From: Diphasiastrum complanatum
Taxonomy: Eukaryota; Streptophyta; Lycopodiopsida; Lycopodiales; Lycopodiaceae
DNA length: 64,000 nucleotides
Direction of reading: 5' to 3'
NCBI GenBank assembly: GCA_029204225.1
Contig: CM055095.1
Location: 29,842,414 to 29,906,413 of the forward strand
The position numbers were made by a program, and so were the translations under genes. Shown here one piece after another: positions 10,281 through 22,394 of this stretch. The notes under the pieces are model-generated. The model was not told the DNA's origin. It searched no databases and was given only the letters and a program-made list of their open reading frames with translations. Numbering within the stretch: position 1 is the first letter of the stretch; the number at the start of each line of letters is the position of its first letter.

Positions 10281-11750
10281 GTTGGAAGTTAAGCTCTCAC
10301 TTTTTCCCTTCATGAAACAATCTATTCAAGACTCTTCCTGCATATTTTTCATCATTGATCTACGATCAGATGCACCTATCTTGGTTTATTGTCTGCTCAT
10401 CTAATACCTGCAAGAATTATGGATCTCTGTTTTGCTACCTGCAATTTTTGTCGTGTTTTTTGAACACAAGCGCAGACCTGCAAAACCACTCTATTTCTGG
10501 GTGCAAACTTTCATTTGATAAAATGCACAACATTATGCACACAGTCCATAATCCGGATCAAAGGTAACCAATCCTAATTTATTTCAACATTCGAATATCA
10601 AGAATTCGAAGTACGAAGAAGGCATGGCCACTTTTAATCTCTTCAATATCATTTAAACCTTTTTACGGTCCAAATGCAGTCGACAACGAAACCGCAACAT
10701 ACCAAAGGCAACAGCTACGGTTTTCTATGTGCTAAGGCAAACCGCCATGCACCACTATGGTTTCTATGTGCTAAGGCAAACCGCCAAGCACCACTCTGGT
10801 TTCTATGCTAAGGCAGACCGCCAAGCACCACTATGGTTTCTACGTGAAGCAATATACCAAAGGCACCAGCTACGGTTTTCTACATGCCAAGGAAAGCCGC
10901 CATGCACCACTACAATTTCTACATGCTAAGGCAAACCGCCAAGCACCACTATGGTTTCTGTGCTAAGGCAGACCGCCAAGCACCACTATGGTTTCTACGT
11001 GCTAAGGCAAACCGTCAGGCACCTCCCAAGGGAAACCGCAAGGAGCCACCTTAGGGACTGAAAGGAACCGCCAAGGCAACCCTAAGTCAACCTTACGAAG
11101 ACCAAGGGAGGACTCAACGAAACTACAATATGTCGCTATCGCAATGGATACGGTTTCAATGAAGGAAAACGACACCGAATTGCAAAGTCAACCTTACGAT
11201 TTAAGTGAAGACCAAAACCAAAAGGAACTACAAGCTACGTCTTACGACATACATTGTGATCGTTACAAACTACTAAGCCAATATTACGGTTCACCAAGGC
11301 TTCTACAACGACACAACTTTACGCTCCTAAAGCAGATTTCTAATCCAAATCATATACAGATGTCATTATACACTACTTCACGACCAAGTACACACTTAGA
11401 ACTAAACTAATCTTGTAAATATGGATTAGTTAAAGATGAATCTTGTAAACAAACGAGATCGTCATGTATAAATACATCTCCATCTCTCATTAGCCAGTGT
11501 GCATTAGAGCGGAAGACTTGTAACATACAATTGTTGCTCTTGCTCCATTTCAAGCAATTAATGTAATATACAAGCAACATTGCTTTGTCTTTGTCTTATG
11601 TAGATGTTTGTATGTTTTGATCTGATTGCATTACTCTATCTTGCTTGACACACTCATTCACTCACTCTAACTGATCACGGACGTCTCTGACTCCTCTGCA
11701 TCTGATCAGACTGCGGTCGCCTCTAACACTTGAGGAACAAGCGCAAAATC
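10281..11750 (+). repeat. 3' LTR of fragment B (right end uncertain)
   Basis: This starts after the PPT with GTTGGAAG. It holds a TATA-like TATAAATA at 11467-11474, a 39-bp minisatellite in its U3 part, and R/U5 sequence at about 11480-11720 that matches the inverse of element A's 5' LTR. The right boundary may lie near 11750 or somewhat beyond. I could not find a clean CA terminus or a target duplication. Confidence 0.65.
10700..11045 (+). repeat. Minisatellite in the LTR of fragment B, about 39-bp unit
   Basis: About eight degenerate copies of a unit around GCTAAGGCAAACCGCCAAGC plus CACCACTATGGTTTCTA. A higher-order period is visible: ACCAAAGGCAACAGCTACGG at 10701 returns as ACCAAAGGCACCAGCTACGG at 10856, 155 bp later (four units). 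The array lies upstream of the LTR TATA box. No such array is seen in the element A LTR. Confidence 0.85.
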
Positions 11751-12813
11751 TTTACACCATAGTTCTTCATTTTTTAATTGAACGTTCCAACTCTAATCAT
11801 TGCCAGTAACTCTTAACCTCTTTGGTGGATGCGATAACCCTGATACTTGATGGCACATTTGTTTTTAAAGACCGGTCCTACATCGGGGCGGGAGCTCTTC
11901 CGCACTATTTCCTTTTCTCCTGTTCGGATCGAACAAGTGGTAATAGAGCCTCTCGGTTTACTAGTTCTGTCTCCTTCGTTCGTTCCATTCACCCACCGGG
12001 TTCCACCATTTCTCACACTCCTCCTCAAAAAATAGCTTGATTAAGTATGATAAAGTATAAAAGGCTTAAAGGGCTGATTATGACTTCATAAATATCTCAT
12101 TTTCAAGTACAAAAGTATGAAAATCAGCCACTAAACATTGAACTTAATGCAAGATCACGACAACCATGATAAGATCTCCTTAACAGAAATCCATTCCCAA
12201 GCACCATGAAGAGCATTCCCCCATCCTAGTGCTTTTGCCATTGGTTCCTTCCATACTTGGAGAAGGTTCTTGGTCCCAAAGCTCCTCCTCCTTGAAAATA
12301 GATTACCCATGCAAACCACAATCATGAAAAACCACAATCATCCAACACGTAGCCACTCTTACTTGCATAAAATTTAGAGAAAGTAGATGGACATACCAAC
12401 CATTAGCTAATGACATGCTATCCAATGGAAAATAAAAAAACTCCAAAGCCTTGTACTCCATCAAAGCACCATAGCTATCACATGAAGTTGGTTCATCAAC
12501 AAATGATCATCTAGCTACACAAGCTTCCAACTTCATTTTCTTAACACATCTACACAAGACGTTAAACATCATAGTTCTTAATGATACAAATCTTGTCTAT
12601 CATCATGAACTATGAAAGGTTCAAAAGAAGTAGATTCACCATTTCTTCTTGCATTCTCAAGAGTAGACTCCTCCTTTCACATAGCATCCATGATGGGAAT
12701 ATCCAATCCCTTTTGACAAGACTTGTCACGGGAAGCGAGATTGTTTCGATTTCGTCTTCGTCTTCTTATTCGCGAACGATTTTGTGTCTTTGAATTTTTT
12801 TTTTTTGTGGAAG
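11751..12813. other. Non-coding stretch with a possible LTR end at 12017
   Basis: At 11999-12017 the plus strand reads GGTTCCACCATTTCTCACA followed by CTCCTCCTC. This resembles the end of the element C LTR (GTTCACCATTTCTAACA then CTCCCTCTT at 14367-14395) and would be the start of a minus-strand 3' LTR after a PPT. The U3 sequences to the left do not clearly match, so this is a weak call. Nothing else in 12020-12808 is recognised. Confidence 0.35.
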
Positions 12814-13636
12814 TGTTAGCAACTGTGCTAACACAGAGAAAAAAATAAAAAGTAATAATAAAACTCCGTGGCATGTGTTTTGTAAGACCACGTATGAGTA
12901 TTTGTCAATAAACTTCAAGCCATGGCATGTGTTTTGTAAGTCCATGAGTAGAAGCTTAAATAATAATAAAATAGCTTAAACTTAGATTTAGAACTTAGAC
13001 TTAGGAAACTTAAGATTAGAAATATTTTATCTTAAGTTTTCCTAAGTTAAGAAATTTGAAGTTCTAAATCCTAAGTTGAAGTTCTTGAAAGGCTAGAAAT
13101 AGATTAGTCCCATAAGTTAGTAGACACTTATGGAAGACCCTCCTTGCCATAAAAGGAGAGGTATTTGCATTGTAACCAACACTTTTTAGATTAAGCTATC
13201 TTGCTCTCTATTTTGGAGAATTATCATTCTATGTCATTTGTGTTCCCTTTGAAAAGGTGCATAGCTTGAGGGAAGGTGCTTGGGCCTCCTCTTGTCTCTT
13301 TTTCATCGGTTTATTGTGGCATGTTCTTTATTGCTTATTTACTTAATATTAGCCGCAATATCATTTTATTACCCTTTGGGTGTTAAGTAGAATTTAGATT
13401 AATCACCTTGCTAGTTGGGTAAGCCTTATCAAGGGTTTGTATTTTGTCACCTTAGATAGTTTCATTTCCGTTTTGAGCACTAGTTGGGTAAGCCTTAGTG
13501 CTTCCGTCATTACTTCTTATTTTCGCATTTTTGTTATGAACTTGGCAGAAACTTAAAAGGTGGACGAATCTCTACATCCCTATACTACACCCGTAAGTAG
13601 ATCTAGCCACCGCACACACTAGAAATACTTCCAACA
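12814..13636 (+). repeat. Solo LTR with 5-bp target duplication
   Basis: An 823-bp unit begins TGTTAGCAACTG and ends TACTTCCAACA (TG...CA). It is flanked by GGAAG at 12809-12813 and GGAAG at 13637-13641, a perfect 5-bp target duplication. A TATA-like CATAAAAGG lies near 13150. The absence of a PBS or PPT inside or next to it indicates a solo LTR left by LTR-LTR recombination. Orientation is inferred from the TATA position and is less certain than the boundaries. Confidence 0.85.
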
Positions 13637-13641
13637 GGAAG

Positions 13642-14384
13642 CCATTTACAGGAACCCAGACACTCGACTACACATCACAAAACACATTTTATTCTATTCT
13701 AGCAATCAAGACAAATGACAGAACAAGACAGGGAGATCCACAAAAATAGAGCAACTGTATTATCAGTTTAGTTTTTAGAGCGAGATCGTCAATGTCTCGT
13801 TCGTTCGCGGAATGACACTCTACTCTTTCGTTGTGTTCTGCTCGTTGGTAGACTTTCATGCACAGCTCTATTGTTTTTCATATTTTTCTTTTCTACTCTA
13901 CTCGCTACGTCTCTCTTTGTCTCTTACAGATCTTTCTATTCTGATCATATATTATTTTTATGATCCAGAGAAGATTGTTTATACCTCCACAGTGTGGAGT
14001 TTACAAGATGGCTAAATGTAGAATCACAAGACTAGTTAACGCTAATCAACTAGTTAGTTAGTCTCCGTCGTTGCCACTCGTTTCAACTGGGCGTGAAGTC
14101 TACGACTCTAAGTCCATTGAGCTGCCAGCTGACAGCACGAAAGATTTCTCTTCGTTTGTTTCGTAATCTCCCGTTTGCTTTCGTTCTTTTCATTTCTTTC
14201 GTAGTTTTTTGTTTTGCGTCCCTTTGAGGTTTGCGGTCCTGGAGGTGTGTTTATGATTCATGAATGATTCGCAAATCGTTCATGCTTCGAGTCAAGGGAC
14301 GTTGACTATCGCGAATTGTTCTCGTTCGACCTTTGTTTTTTGTTTGTGCTACGACAAAGTTGCAAGAGTTCACCATTTCTAACA
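13642..14384 (-). repeat. 3' LTR of copia element C (left end uncertain)
   Basis: The plus strand ends ...CACCATTTCTAACA at 14384. On the minus strand the LTR therefore starts TGTTAGAAATGG, just after the purine-rich TCAAGAGGGAG. The solo LTR inserted at its left side may interrupt it, with the remainder possibly left of 12809. A pyrimidine-rich TCGTTTG/TTCG composition runs throughout. Confidence 0.6.
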
Positions 14385-14389
14385 CTCCC

Positions 14390-14753
14390 TCTTGAACCTT
14401 GTAGCTTTGTTCGTTTAATCCAATTGTCTTTCTTTGCTTGGCAAAGAGTGACTTGTCGAGTGGTTTCGTGAGCAGATCTGCAATCATATTTTCTGATTTT
14501 ATATGCTGGAACTGGAGCTCTCCTTTTGAGATCAAATCTCGAATGTGATGGTACTTCAGAGGTATGTGCTTTGTCTTTGAATGGAAGACAGGATCCTGGG
14601 ACAGATAGATGGCACTCTGAGATCCATCTTCATCATGCTTGGCCCTTCTTGTGGTATCTCGATTGCCTCCAACATCATCTGCAGCCACACTATCTCATTC
14701 GCGACCTTTAAAGCTGCGACATATTCAGCTTCGCAAGAGGATTGAGCCACCAA
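14390..14753 (-). pseudogene. Copia RNase H, element C
   Basis: Overlapping frames show AQSSCEAEYVAALKVANEI (the SSxEAEY block), SKTKHIPLKYHHIRDL and NMIADLLTKPLDKSLF, the C-terminal RNase H blocks. A frameshift around 14640-14690 separates them. The coding part ends just before the PPT. Confidence 0.85.
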
Positions 14754-15996
14754 GATTTGCTTTTTGCATATTCAGTTGATTGCAGCTTCGCACGCTATTG
14801 TACATCCTCTAGTAATGGACTTGATGTCATCTTTGCAGCTCGCCCAGCTTGCATCACTGTAGTGATGCAGCTCAAATTCTTTTTTTTCGTCTTCAGCTCT
14901 GTAGGTTAATCCCATATTCTAAGTACCCTTCAGATACTGTAAGATTCATTTGGCCATTTGCCAATGTGCTATGCCAAGATTTGAAGAGAATTGGCTTAAT
15001 GCGTAAACAGAGAAAGCCAGATCGGCTCTGGTACAAATTGTCAAGTACATCAGACTACCGATTAAGTTCTGGTAGGGTATACCTGCCATCTTATGTTCTT
15101 TTTCTTCCATTTTTGGAAAATCCTGCTCGTGAGCTTGGCTCCAGCTACCATTGTTGTACCCTTTTCCTTGCAGTCCATCATGTAATGCTGCTTTAGCACT
15201 TTTCTAGCATATTCAGACTGACTCAAGTGCATTTCGTCCTTTGTTCAATTTCTTCTGATCTCCAGCCCTAGACATTTCGTTTTTTCTCCAAGGCCTGTGA
15301 TTTCATAGCTTTCAGAAATCTGACTCTTTGTGTCTTTGATCAGCATCAAGGAATTTTCTATCATTAGCAAATCATCCACAAAAATGGTCAGAATCACAAA
15401 ATCCTTTCCTACTCTTTTAATGTAGACATTGTAGTCTAGTTGAGTAGGATTGAAGTCTAGAGACTTCAAAAGACCATCAAGCTTTTTCTCGTGATGTCTG
15501 TTTTAGACCATAGATACATCTCTGTGACCGACAGACATATTGTCGATTGTCAAGGTCTTCATAGCCTTCAGGTTGCTTCATGAAGATTTTCTCCTCTAGA
15601 TCTCGTGGAGAAAGGTTGTTTTCATGTCAATCTGGTGAATTTCCAGATTGTGTTGTGTGTGGCGTATGCAAGGAGTAGCCTTATGCTTGTCATCTTGACC
15701 ATGGGCGAATATGTGTCGAAATAATCGACGCCATATCTCTACGTGTAGCCCTTCGCGACAAGCCTTGCTTTGTACCGGCCAATGGTGCCATCTGATTTTA
15801 TCTTTTTCTTGTACACCCACTTGCAGTCAACTATCTTTCTGTTTTTTGGTAGTGGCTCTAATGTCCATGTCTCATTTCGCCTCATCGACTCGATCTCCTC
15901 TGACATTGCTTGCTTCCAAAAATTTTCCTCTGGACTCTGGATACCTTCTTGGTATGTTGCTGGTTCTTCAATGAAGCTGCAATACTCGAACTGCAT
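14754..15996 (-). pseudogene. Copia reverse transcriptase, element C
   Basis: ORF 15739-15996 carries the RT start with NETWTLEPLP, CKWVYKKKIKSDG and YKARLVAKGYT. The frame shifts at about 15740 and again near 15600, where the HQIDMKTTFLHEI block is read. ORF 15245-15469 has LDYNVYIKRVGKDFVIL and an intact FVDDLL site at 15371-15382. The active site survives but there are at least three frame breaks. Confidence 0.88.
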
Positions 15997-16602
15997 GTCT
16001 TCGCTCCATTGAAGATTGTCAGAGCAGTGGTCTAGAGGTCTTCTTTGTCTCGTTGACCTTCATGGTTCTTTACGTCGCTGCTCGAACGTTTCTTGTTCAT
16101 GGGATTGATCCTCTGCTTCCTACTGCTCTGGAGTTTGCGGCTCTACATTCTGATTTGATGTATGTCCTCGATCTCCCTCTTGAATAGGCAGTAGTGTGAA
16201 GATCTCATGGCCTCTTTCTTCTTTCAATCCAGGGAATGTGGACTCATCGAACTTCACATCTTTGTTCGAAACAACCTTCTTCGTGGATGGGTTGAAGAGC
16301 TTGTACACATGTGTTTCGTTCGAGTAGCTGACCATGATTGTTTGCTCATATTTGTCATCGAGCTTGTTTCTTTTTTCTTTTGGAATGTGCTTGTATGCTG
16401 CACATCCAAACACTTGTATGTATGACATATCAGGCTTTCTGCCTGTCCACATTTCGTATGGTGTTTTATTTTCCAGCGTTGTCGTTGTAGATATGTTCTG
16501 CAGGTGTACAACTGCAGCTATTGCCTCAGCCCAGAATTGACCTGGCAATTGAGCCTGTGCCATCATGCATCTGGCTCCTTCGACTAGCATTTTGTTTATT
16601 CT
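15997..16602 (-). pseudogene. Copia integrase C-terminal part and linker, element C
   Basis: ORF 16120-16590 (156 codons) has GARCMMAQAQLPGQFWAEA, NKTPYEMWTGRKPDMSYIQV and KRNKLDDKYEQTIMVSYSN. An acidic linker toward the RT follows. It continues from the integrase core across a stop near 16600. Confidence 0.85.
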
Positions 16603-17490
16603 TTATGCTACACCATTGTATTCTGGTGTGTATGCAGGAGTGGACAAGTGTTCGATCCCCTGTTCTTCACATAATCTTAAGAATTCTTTGCTTTTATATT
16701 CACCTCCATTGTCAGATCTAAGGATGTGTATCTTTTTCGAGGTGTGTCGCTCTGCGAATGCCACGAACTTCTTGAAGGAATCAAACACTTCGGATTTCTT
16801 CTTTAAGTAGTAGATCGTGGTCATCCAGCTGTAATCATCTATGAACGTTAGAAAGTATCTCGAACCTGAGAGCGAATCCATCTTCATCGGTCCACACACA
16901 TAAGAGTGGACGAGCTCAAGAACTTCCTTGGCTCTCCTTCCCTCATGCGTGAATGGATTTCGATGTTGCTTGCCTTTATGACAGCCTTCGCAGAACTCAG
17001 TTTTGGGCTTCGAAATCTTGAGACCTATGACAATGTCTCTTCTGCTCATGTCATACATGCTCCACATGTTCAGATGATACATTCTCCTATGCCAGAGCTG
17101 ATCTTCATTTTTTGAAGCATTTAATATGCTATCAGAGTTGCTGATTATTTTGGCCTGGTAGAGATTTCCTTCTCTACATCCGACCATCAGCAACTTGTTT
17201 GTCGTCTTCTCGATCATATGGCAAGTGTTGTCGTTGAACAAAACTCGAATGCCTAGATATGCCATCTTGGAGACAAATAGCAGATCTTTTCTGAGTGAGG
17301 GCACATAGAGTACTCTTGGCAGCTCTGCTTGGCCTGACAATGTTCGTAGCTGTAGAGTGCCGATGCCTTTGATATCGTGTCTGCTCCCATCACCTAAAAT
17401 CACTACTCTGTTGTTTTCGAGTTCGTGAGAGTCGATCAAGATCTTCTTGTTGTAGGTTATGTGAGATGGTGCTCCTGAATTAAGCTCTCC
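16603..17490 (-). pseudogene. Copia protease remainder, GAG-pre-integrase and integrase core, element C
   Basis: A 278-codon ORF has VILGDGSRHDIKGIGTLQL, LRKDLLFVSKMAYLG, LWHRRMYHLNMWSMYDM and CEGCHKGKQHRNPF. It continues with YFLTFIDDYSWM, LRSDNGGEYKSKEF and PAYTPEYNGVA. The first catalytic Asp of the integrase is Tyr (HSYVCGPM, codon 16900-16902). The His of the usual GHLN reads YHLN. Just upstream the protease active site reads NSGAPSHIT at 17455-17481, at the point where the element is cut. The Asn could be a mutation or a junction effect. Confidence 0.9.
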
Positions 17491-17559
17491 CCTCCAAAAC
17501 TAACTCAAAAACACTCAAAACTTGCTATTTTAGTGGACTCAAATCTTGATCAAACAAGG

Positions 17560-17697
17560 AGGTAAGCTTAACGTACTGTAGAATGCACAGGACATGGTTG
17601 CAAATATATTCACGAAGGCATTAAGTGTTAATGCACACAACAAGTTTTGTGCATTGCTTAGTCTGCAAGGCTTTCACGAATTTAGATTAAGGGGGGG
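17560..17697 (+). pseudogene. Last codons of copia RNase H and polypurine tract, upstream D copy
   Basis: The plus strand reads MVANIFTKALSVNAHNKF, the conserved C-terminal end of copia RNase H. A one-base frame break at about 17580 separates it from the preceding YC-x-NAQD stretch. It is followed by TTAAGGGGGGG at 17687-17697, a polypurine tract ending directly at the LTR start. Only the 3' tip of this copy remains. Confidence 0.8.
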
Positions 17698-18712
17698 TGT
17701 TGAATTTATCTCCTTTACTTCTCCTAAATCCTATGTTAATCTGGCTCCATTCATGCTGCAGCATTTTTACTTGTGTTGCCGCACACTCTGCATATTTACA
17801 TGTAAAATAAGACAGGCGAATAAAACGCGACTGTCTGCATATATACAAGTAAATTTTTATAATCGAAAAAGGCGAAAGAAGATGACACTGTGTTTTTACA
17901 TTTCAGCGAAGGTTGACGTCGCGGCCTTCCCACGCTCATCCCATGCACTGTGCAATTAGATTCGACATCGACAACAGCCACCCACGATCTTCCACAGACA
18001 ACACATCCACTTTTGTACTTTCTTCCTCTGCACACTTGTAAAATTATGTATATATTGAATAATATCTGCGTATTCAACATGTGTGTGAGTATAGCATCAG
18101 AGATAATAGCAACAGAAGCTTATAAAAAAAAGACGAAGTGGATGCTTTCGTGCATCGATTCTTTGTATTGATAGTAATAGGCTTACCACCTTTTACAGAT
18201 TGGATTAGCTTTGTGAAGCACGCGGTTTCGTCCACTATTGTCTAGTGCCCACCTGCATTATTGACTTGTATATTTCGTTATACTTAATTTGATTACAGCT
18301 CTATTTGTTCTACGTTCAAATTTGTGTCAATATTGCAATGCTTTCTACATTTTGTCTGACTTTATTATTGCTTAATCTGGTAGTCTGTTCTTCGCGAATA
18401 ATTATTAGTCTAGTTGTTCATGACTAATATTTAGTCTTGCCTTTCACGACTAATTCGCGATTGGTTATTAGTCTAGCTCAGTCTAGCTCTTCGCAATAAA
18501 TTGTCTTTTGATGTTCTTGATGCTTAACGTTTGGCTACGTAATCAGATCAAACATGATTTTTATCACTAATGTTCTGTTCGAGTCTGATAGGCATAGTCT
18601 TGCTTAAGAAAAGAGTAAGATAGCCTATTCCGCTGCGGGAGTTTCAAGGTCGTTTATTTTTGTGTCGATTGATTTTCGAGCTATCCTCGTCTCACACCCC
18701 TCTTTTCCAACA
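17698..18712 (+). repeat. Full-length 1015-bp LTR of copia D, shared between two copies
   Basis: The LTR starts TGTTGAATTT right after a polypurine tract and ends TTTTCCAACA right before a primer-binding site. Its termini form the inverted pair TGTTG/CAACA. It therefore acts as the 3' LTR for the sequence on its left and the 5' LTR for the gag on its right. A partial second copy of its 3' end lies at 20318-20500. Confidence 0.9.
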
Positions 18713-18725
18713 TGGTATCAGAGCT
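18713..18725 (+). other. Primer-binding site, copia D
   Basis: TGGTATCAGAGCT is an exact match to the plant copia PBS consensus for initiator tRNA-Met. It directly abuts the LTR end. Confidence 0.93.
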
Positions 18726-18867
18726 ATTTTTGTAGCCTGATAAGCTTTCACAGTAATAAGAATCTACTAGCCGATAGAGTAATTGTCTTCTTGTTCTGTA
18801 ATTTAGCATCAGATTTTCATACTTAAGTCACTAATAGTTATTCCTATCACCTAGACTAATCTTCCAC

Positions 18868-19737
18868 GTGGATTTCCAAGGAAAAGCCAGTCCTATCATG
18901 GACAAGATTGATGGAGCCAATTACCATCTATGGAAATTTAAGATGAAAATAGTGCTAATGGCTAAAGAATTGTATGATGTTGTTACAGGTGCAGAAGGGA
19001 AACCCGAAGCAGATGATGACACAACAATCGCTAGATGGAAGCTGAAGGATGGAAAGGCCTTTGCGCTGATCATCCTCAACATTTTGGATACTCAGATCGG
19101 CCATCTATCCGAAGCCCAGACATCCAAGGAAGTTTTGGACATCTTGAGTACATTATACGAAGTACGAGATATAGCTTCCAAGCTACATCTCAGGAATAAA
19201 TTTTACTCCCTCAAGATGGCGAATGGTGATTCCCTGTAGAATCACATCAATTAATTCAAGAACCTGCTGAAGCAAATGGCCATTGTCGAATCTATCATCG
19301 ACGATCAAGATGCAGTAATGCAACTGCTTACAAGCTTGCCAAGCTCATACGATAGCTGGGTGATGATCATCACAACACATCCAGAACTGATTCTTTCGAG
19401 AGTCATTACAATGTTGTTGCAGGAAGACACGCGGAGGAACGAAGCCTCAAGTTCCTCAGATGATCCTCACGCATTGTACACCAACAAGAGCACGACTAAG
19501 CAGAAGAAGAAGAAAGGCCCGAAGCAATCAAAGCAATCTTGTGGTTGTTTCGTTTGCAGTATCCGTAGACAAAGAAGAAGTTGTTTTGCAGATACTGCAA
19601 ACAAAACAACCACGAGATTCAAGACTTTCGAATATTACAAGCTAAGAACAATAGCAAGAGGCAGTCGAATCAAGTGGCCAATGCAGCTACAGAAGCTCCA
19701 CAGCCCATTCAAGAAGTGGATCATGATGCCTTCATGA
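18868..19737 (+). pseudogene. Copia Gag, element D
   Basis: ORF 18868-19239 has DKIDGANYHLWKFKMKIVL, WKLKDGKAFALIILNILD and TSKEVLDILSTLYEVRD, the UBN2-type Gag. After a TAG and a TAA, both in place of Gln in the SLxNHINxFKNLL block, it continues at 19276 with DDQDAVMQLLTSLPSSYDSW and LQEDTRRNEASSSSD. A basic KKKKGPKQSKQS stretch and a frameshift follow. An in-frame ATG at about 18898 (MDKIDG) is an alternative start. Confidence 0.88.
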
Positions 19738-19931
19738 CCAGCCATCAAGGAGCATCCAGTGACAGTTCTTGGTTTCTGGATTCCGGTGCGACTCAGCATA
19801 TGACCAGTCTCATTAGCTGTTTCGAGTCCTATACACCCTACAGTACCAACAAATATATTCACCTTGGCGATAATAACACACAAGCTATTAAAGGTGAAGG
19901 TACTGCAAGATTGAGCTTTGCAATTGATTAA
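19575..19931 (+). pseudogene. Zinc knuckle and protease, element D
   Basis: The frame starting at 19581 shows CRYCKQNNHEIQDF, a CCHC knuckle whose last Cys is Phe. SSWFLDSGATQHMTS (an intact retropepsin DSG) and YIHLGDNNTQAIKGEG follow. It ends at a TAA near 19929 and continues in the next frame. Confidence 0.87.
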
Positions 19932-20317
19932 TCTAAGCTACTCTCTAAAGTCCCTGTGTGTACCCAACTTATCTACAAATCTGCTCTCTGTAAGCAGAAT
20001 CACAGATCTAGGACATAAAGTAGAATTCGAATGTGATCAGTGCAAAGTAGTTGATAGGACAGGCAAGATCCTTGCACTCAAAAAGAGGCATGGATACTTG
20101 TATAGATTAAGTCATTGTTTTTTTGCCTCTAGTCAAGTGCTCACTACTTCTATTCAAGTAAATAAAAGTTTACTTTGGCATTATAGACTTGGTCACTTGA
20201 ATCATGCTGCCGTACAACAAATGTCTAGACATTCTATTGTTCTTGATCTAGACTATCCTCGTAATAAAGTCGAGTTACCTGTCTGTCAAGACTGTCTAGT
20301 TGGTAAACAGACTAGGA
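19918..20317 (+). pseudogene. Protease end and GAG-pre-integrase start, element D
   Basis: The ORF has CVPNLSTNLLSVSRITDLGH, SLLWHYRLGHLNHAAVQQM and VCQDCLVGKQTRI, the GAG-pre-integrase with its His and Cys zinc ligands. The reading then passes into LTR-derived sequence (from about 20318) and ends at 20361. Confidence 0.85.
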
Positions 20318-20500
20318 TCACTAATGTTCTGTTTGAGTCTGATAGGCGTAGTCATGCTTAAGAAAAGAGTAAGATAGCTTATTCCGTTGTGCATGAATAT
20401 TTTTCATTTGAGTTCGTTTCTTTTTCAAGTTTTGAGTTCGCTTCTTTTTGTGTTCGTTTCTTTTCCAGCTATCCTCGCCTCACACCCTCCTTTCCCAACA
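20318..20500 (+). repeat. 3' end of a second D-type LTR, truncated
   Basis: ATCACTAATGTTCTGTTTGA at 20318 onward matches 18565 onward in the full LTR. So do AAGAAAAGAGTAAGATAGC, GCTATCCTCG, CTCACACCC and the terminal CCAACA. Some 30 bp differ in the middle (TTTGAGTTCG repeats). It is about 183 bp of LTR joined directly to GAG-pre-integrase sequence. Confidence 0.85.
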
Positions 20501-21635
<1,135 letters not shown>

Positions 21636-21665
21636 ACCCTCCAAAGTTCCACGAAGAATGAAGTG

Positions 21666-21773
21666 GAGAGTGTGTCTCCAATGCATGGCAGGGGCATTTT
21701 GTAGTGGGCATAGATGGTAGTATTGCAAGGAATGGTCACTGGATTGTTACTAGTTAGCAATAGCACAGTTACA
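21666..21773 (+). repeat. First, partial copy of a locally duplicated segment
   Basis: This stretch (CTCCAATGCATGGCAG... GTTAGCAATAG) returns with about 90% identity at 22865-22953, directly before the second duplicated unit. Confidence 0.8.
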
Positions 21774-22394
21774 AGTAGTTATGAAACTTTAAGTCCAATA
21801 CGTAGTCATTAATCACAAAGTGGACAACTTGAAAACCCACTTAATATGATTGCCACTTGGAGGCTGGCCGCTTGGGTGAAATTCACATATTTTTAAGTCA
21901 TTATTATTAAAATTTAGGTATTTTAAAAGTCACATTAATTTTTATAACCAGTAAGTTCACTTGGTATTTTTTACCTTTCAAATTCCTAACATGCCATTCA
22001 CATATTAACTTTTCGAGATTTTTTTACCTTTCACTATTGATTGGCAATTTTTTATTTTGCCATTCATATGACTTGTAATCAAGATTTAATGCCTTTCACA
22101 TTTGAAGCGCATATTTTTTATTCACACTTTAGCTGACAAGCTATGAAATATTTTACCATTCTTTGATGTGTAAATGGGCCTTGGACATGCATTGCAACTT
22201 GCAAATGCCAAGGTTGGATTCATGCTAAGTTGGATTGACTTCTAATTTGGAAATGCAACTTCTTGATTGCATCAATCGATGAAAACTATTTAAAAAAAAA
22301 AAGTTGCTTATGCCTAATTTATTGCCATACTTGTGTTTTATGATAGTTTGATCATACCATACTCAAAATGGAACTTGATTTGATTCAAAGTGAT
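21774..22394. other. AT-rich spacer, nothing recognised
   Basis: No ORF of substance, no RNA gene and no element end identified. Repeated CATTCACAT/CTTTCA-type words occur at 21950-22110. Confidence 0.5.

Larger units (their letters stand above)
14385..17490 (-). mobile_element. Ty1/copia retrotransposon C, 5'-truncated
   Basis: Minus-strand pieces from right to left are the protease remainder, GAG-pre-integrase, integrase, RT and RNase H, then a PPT (complement of 14385-14395) and the LTR. Its sequence family differs from A. The element stops inside the protease active site at about 17480, where plus-strand D sequence begins, so gag, PBS and 5' LTR are missing. Confidence 0.9.
18713..20317 (+). 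mobile_element. Copia D internal region, internally deleted
   Basis: PBS, leader, gag, zinc knuckle, protease and the start of GAG-pre-integrase follow in order. The sequence then jumps at about 20318 into the middle of an LTR. Integrase, RT and RNase H are missing. Stops within gag at 19237 and 19252 sit where Gln codons are expected. Confidence 0.88.

Noticed and set aside
10700-11045. CRISPR-like array
   Set aside because: The units are contiguous and degenerate, with no unique spacers and no cas genes, in a plant LTR. It is a minisatellite.
11813-12040. Short ORFs on both strands near 11.8-12.0 kb
   Set aside because: Three overlapping frames with no conserved motif. They sit in LTR-like DNA.
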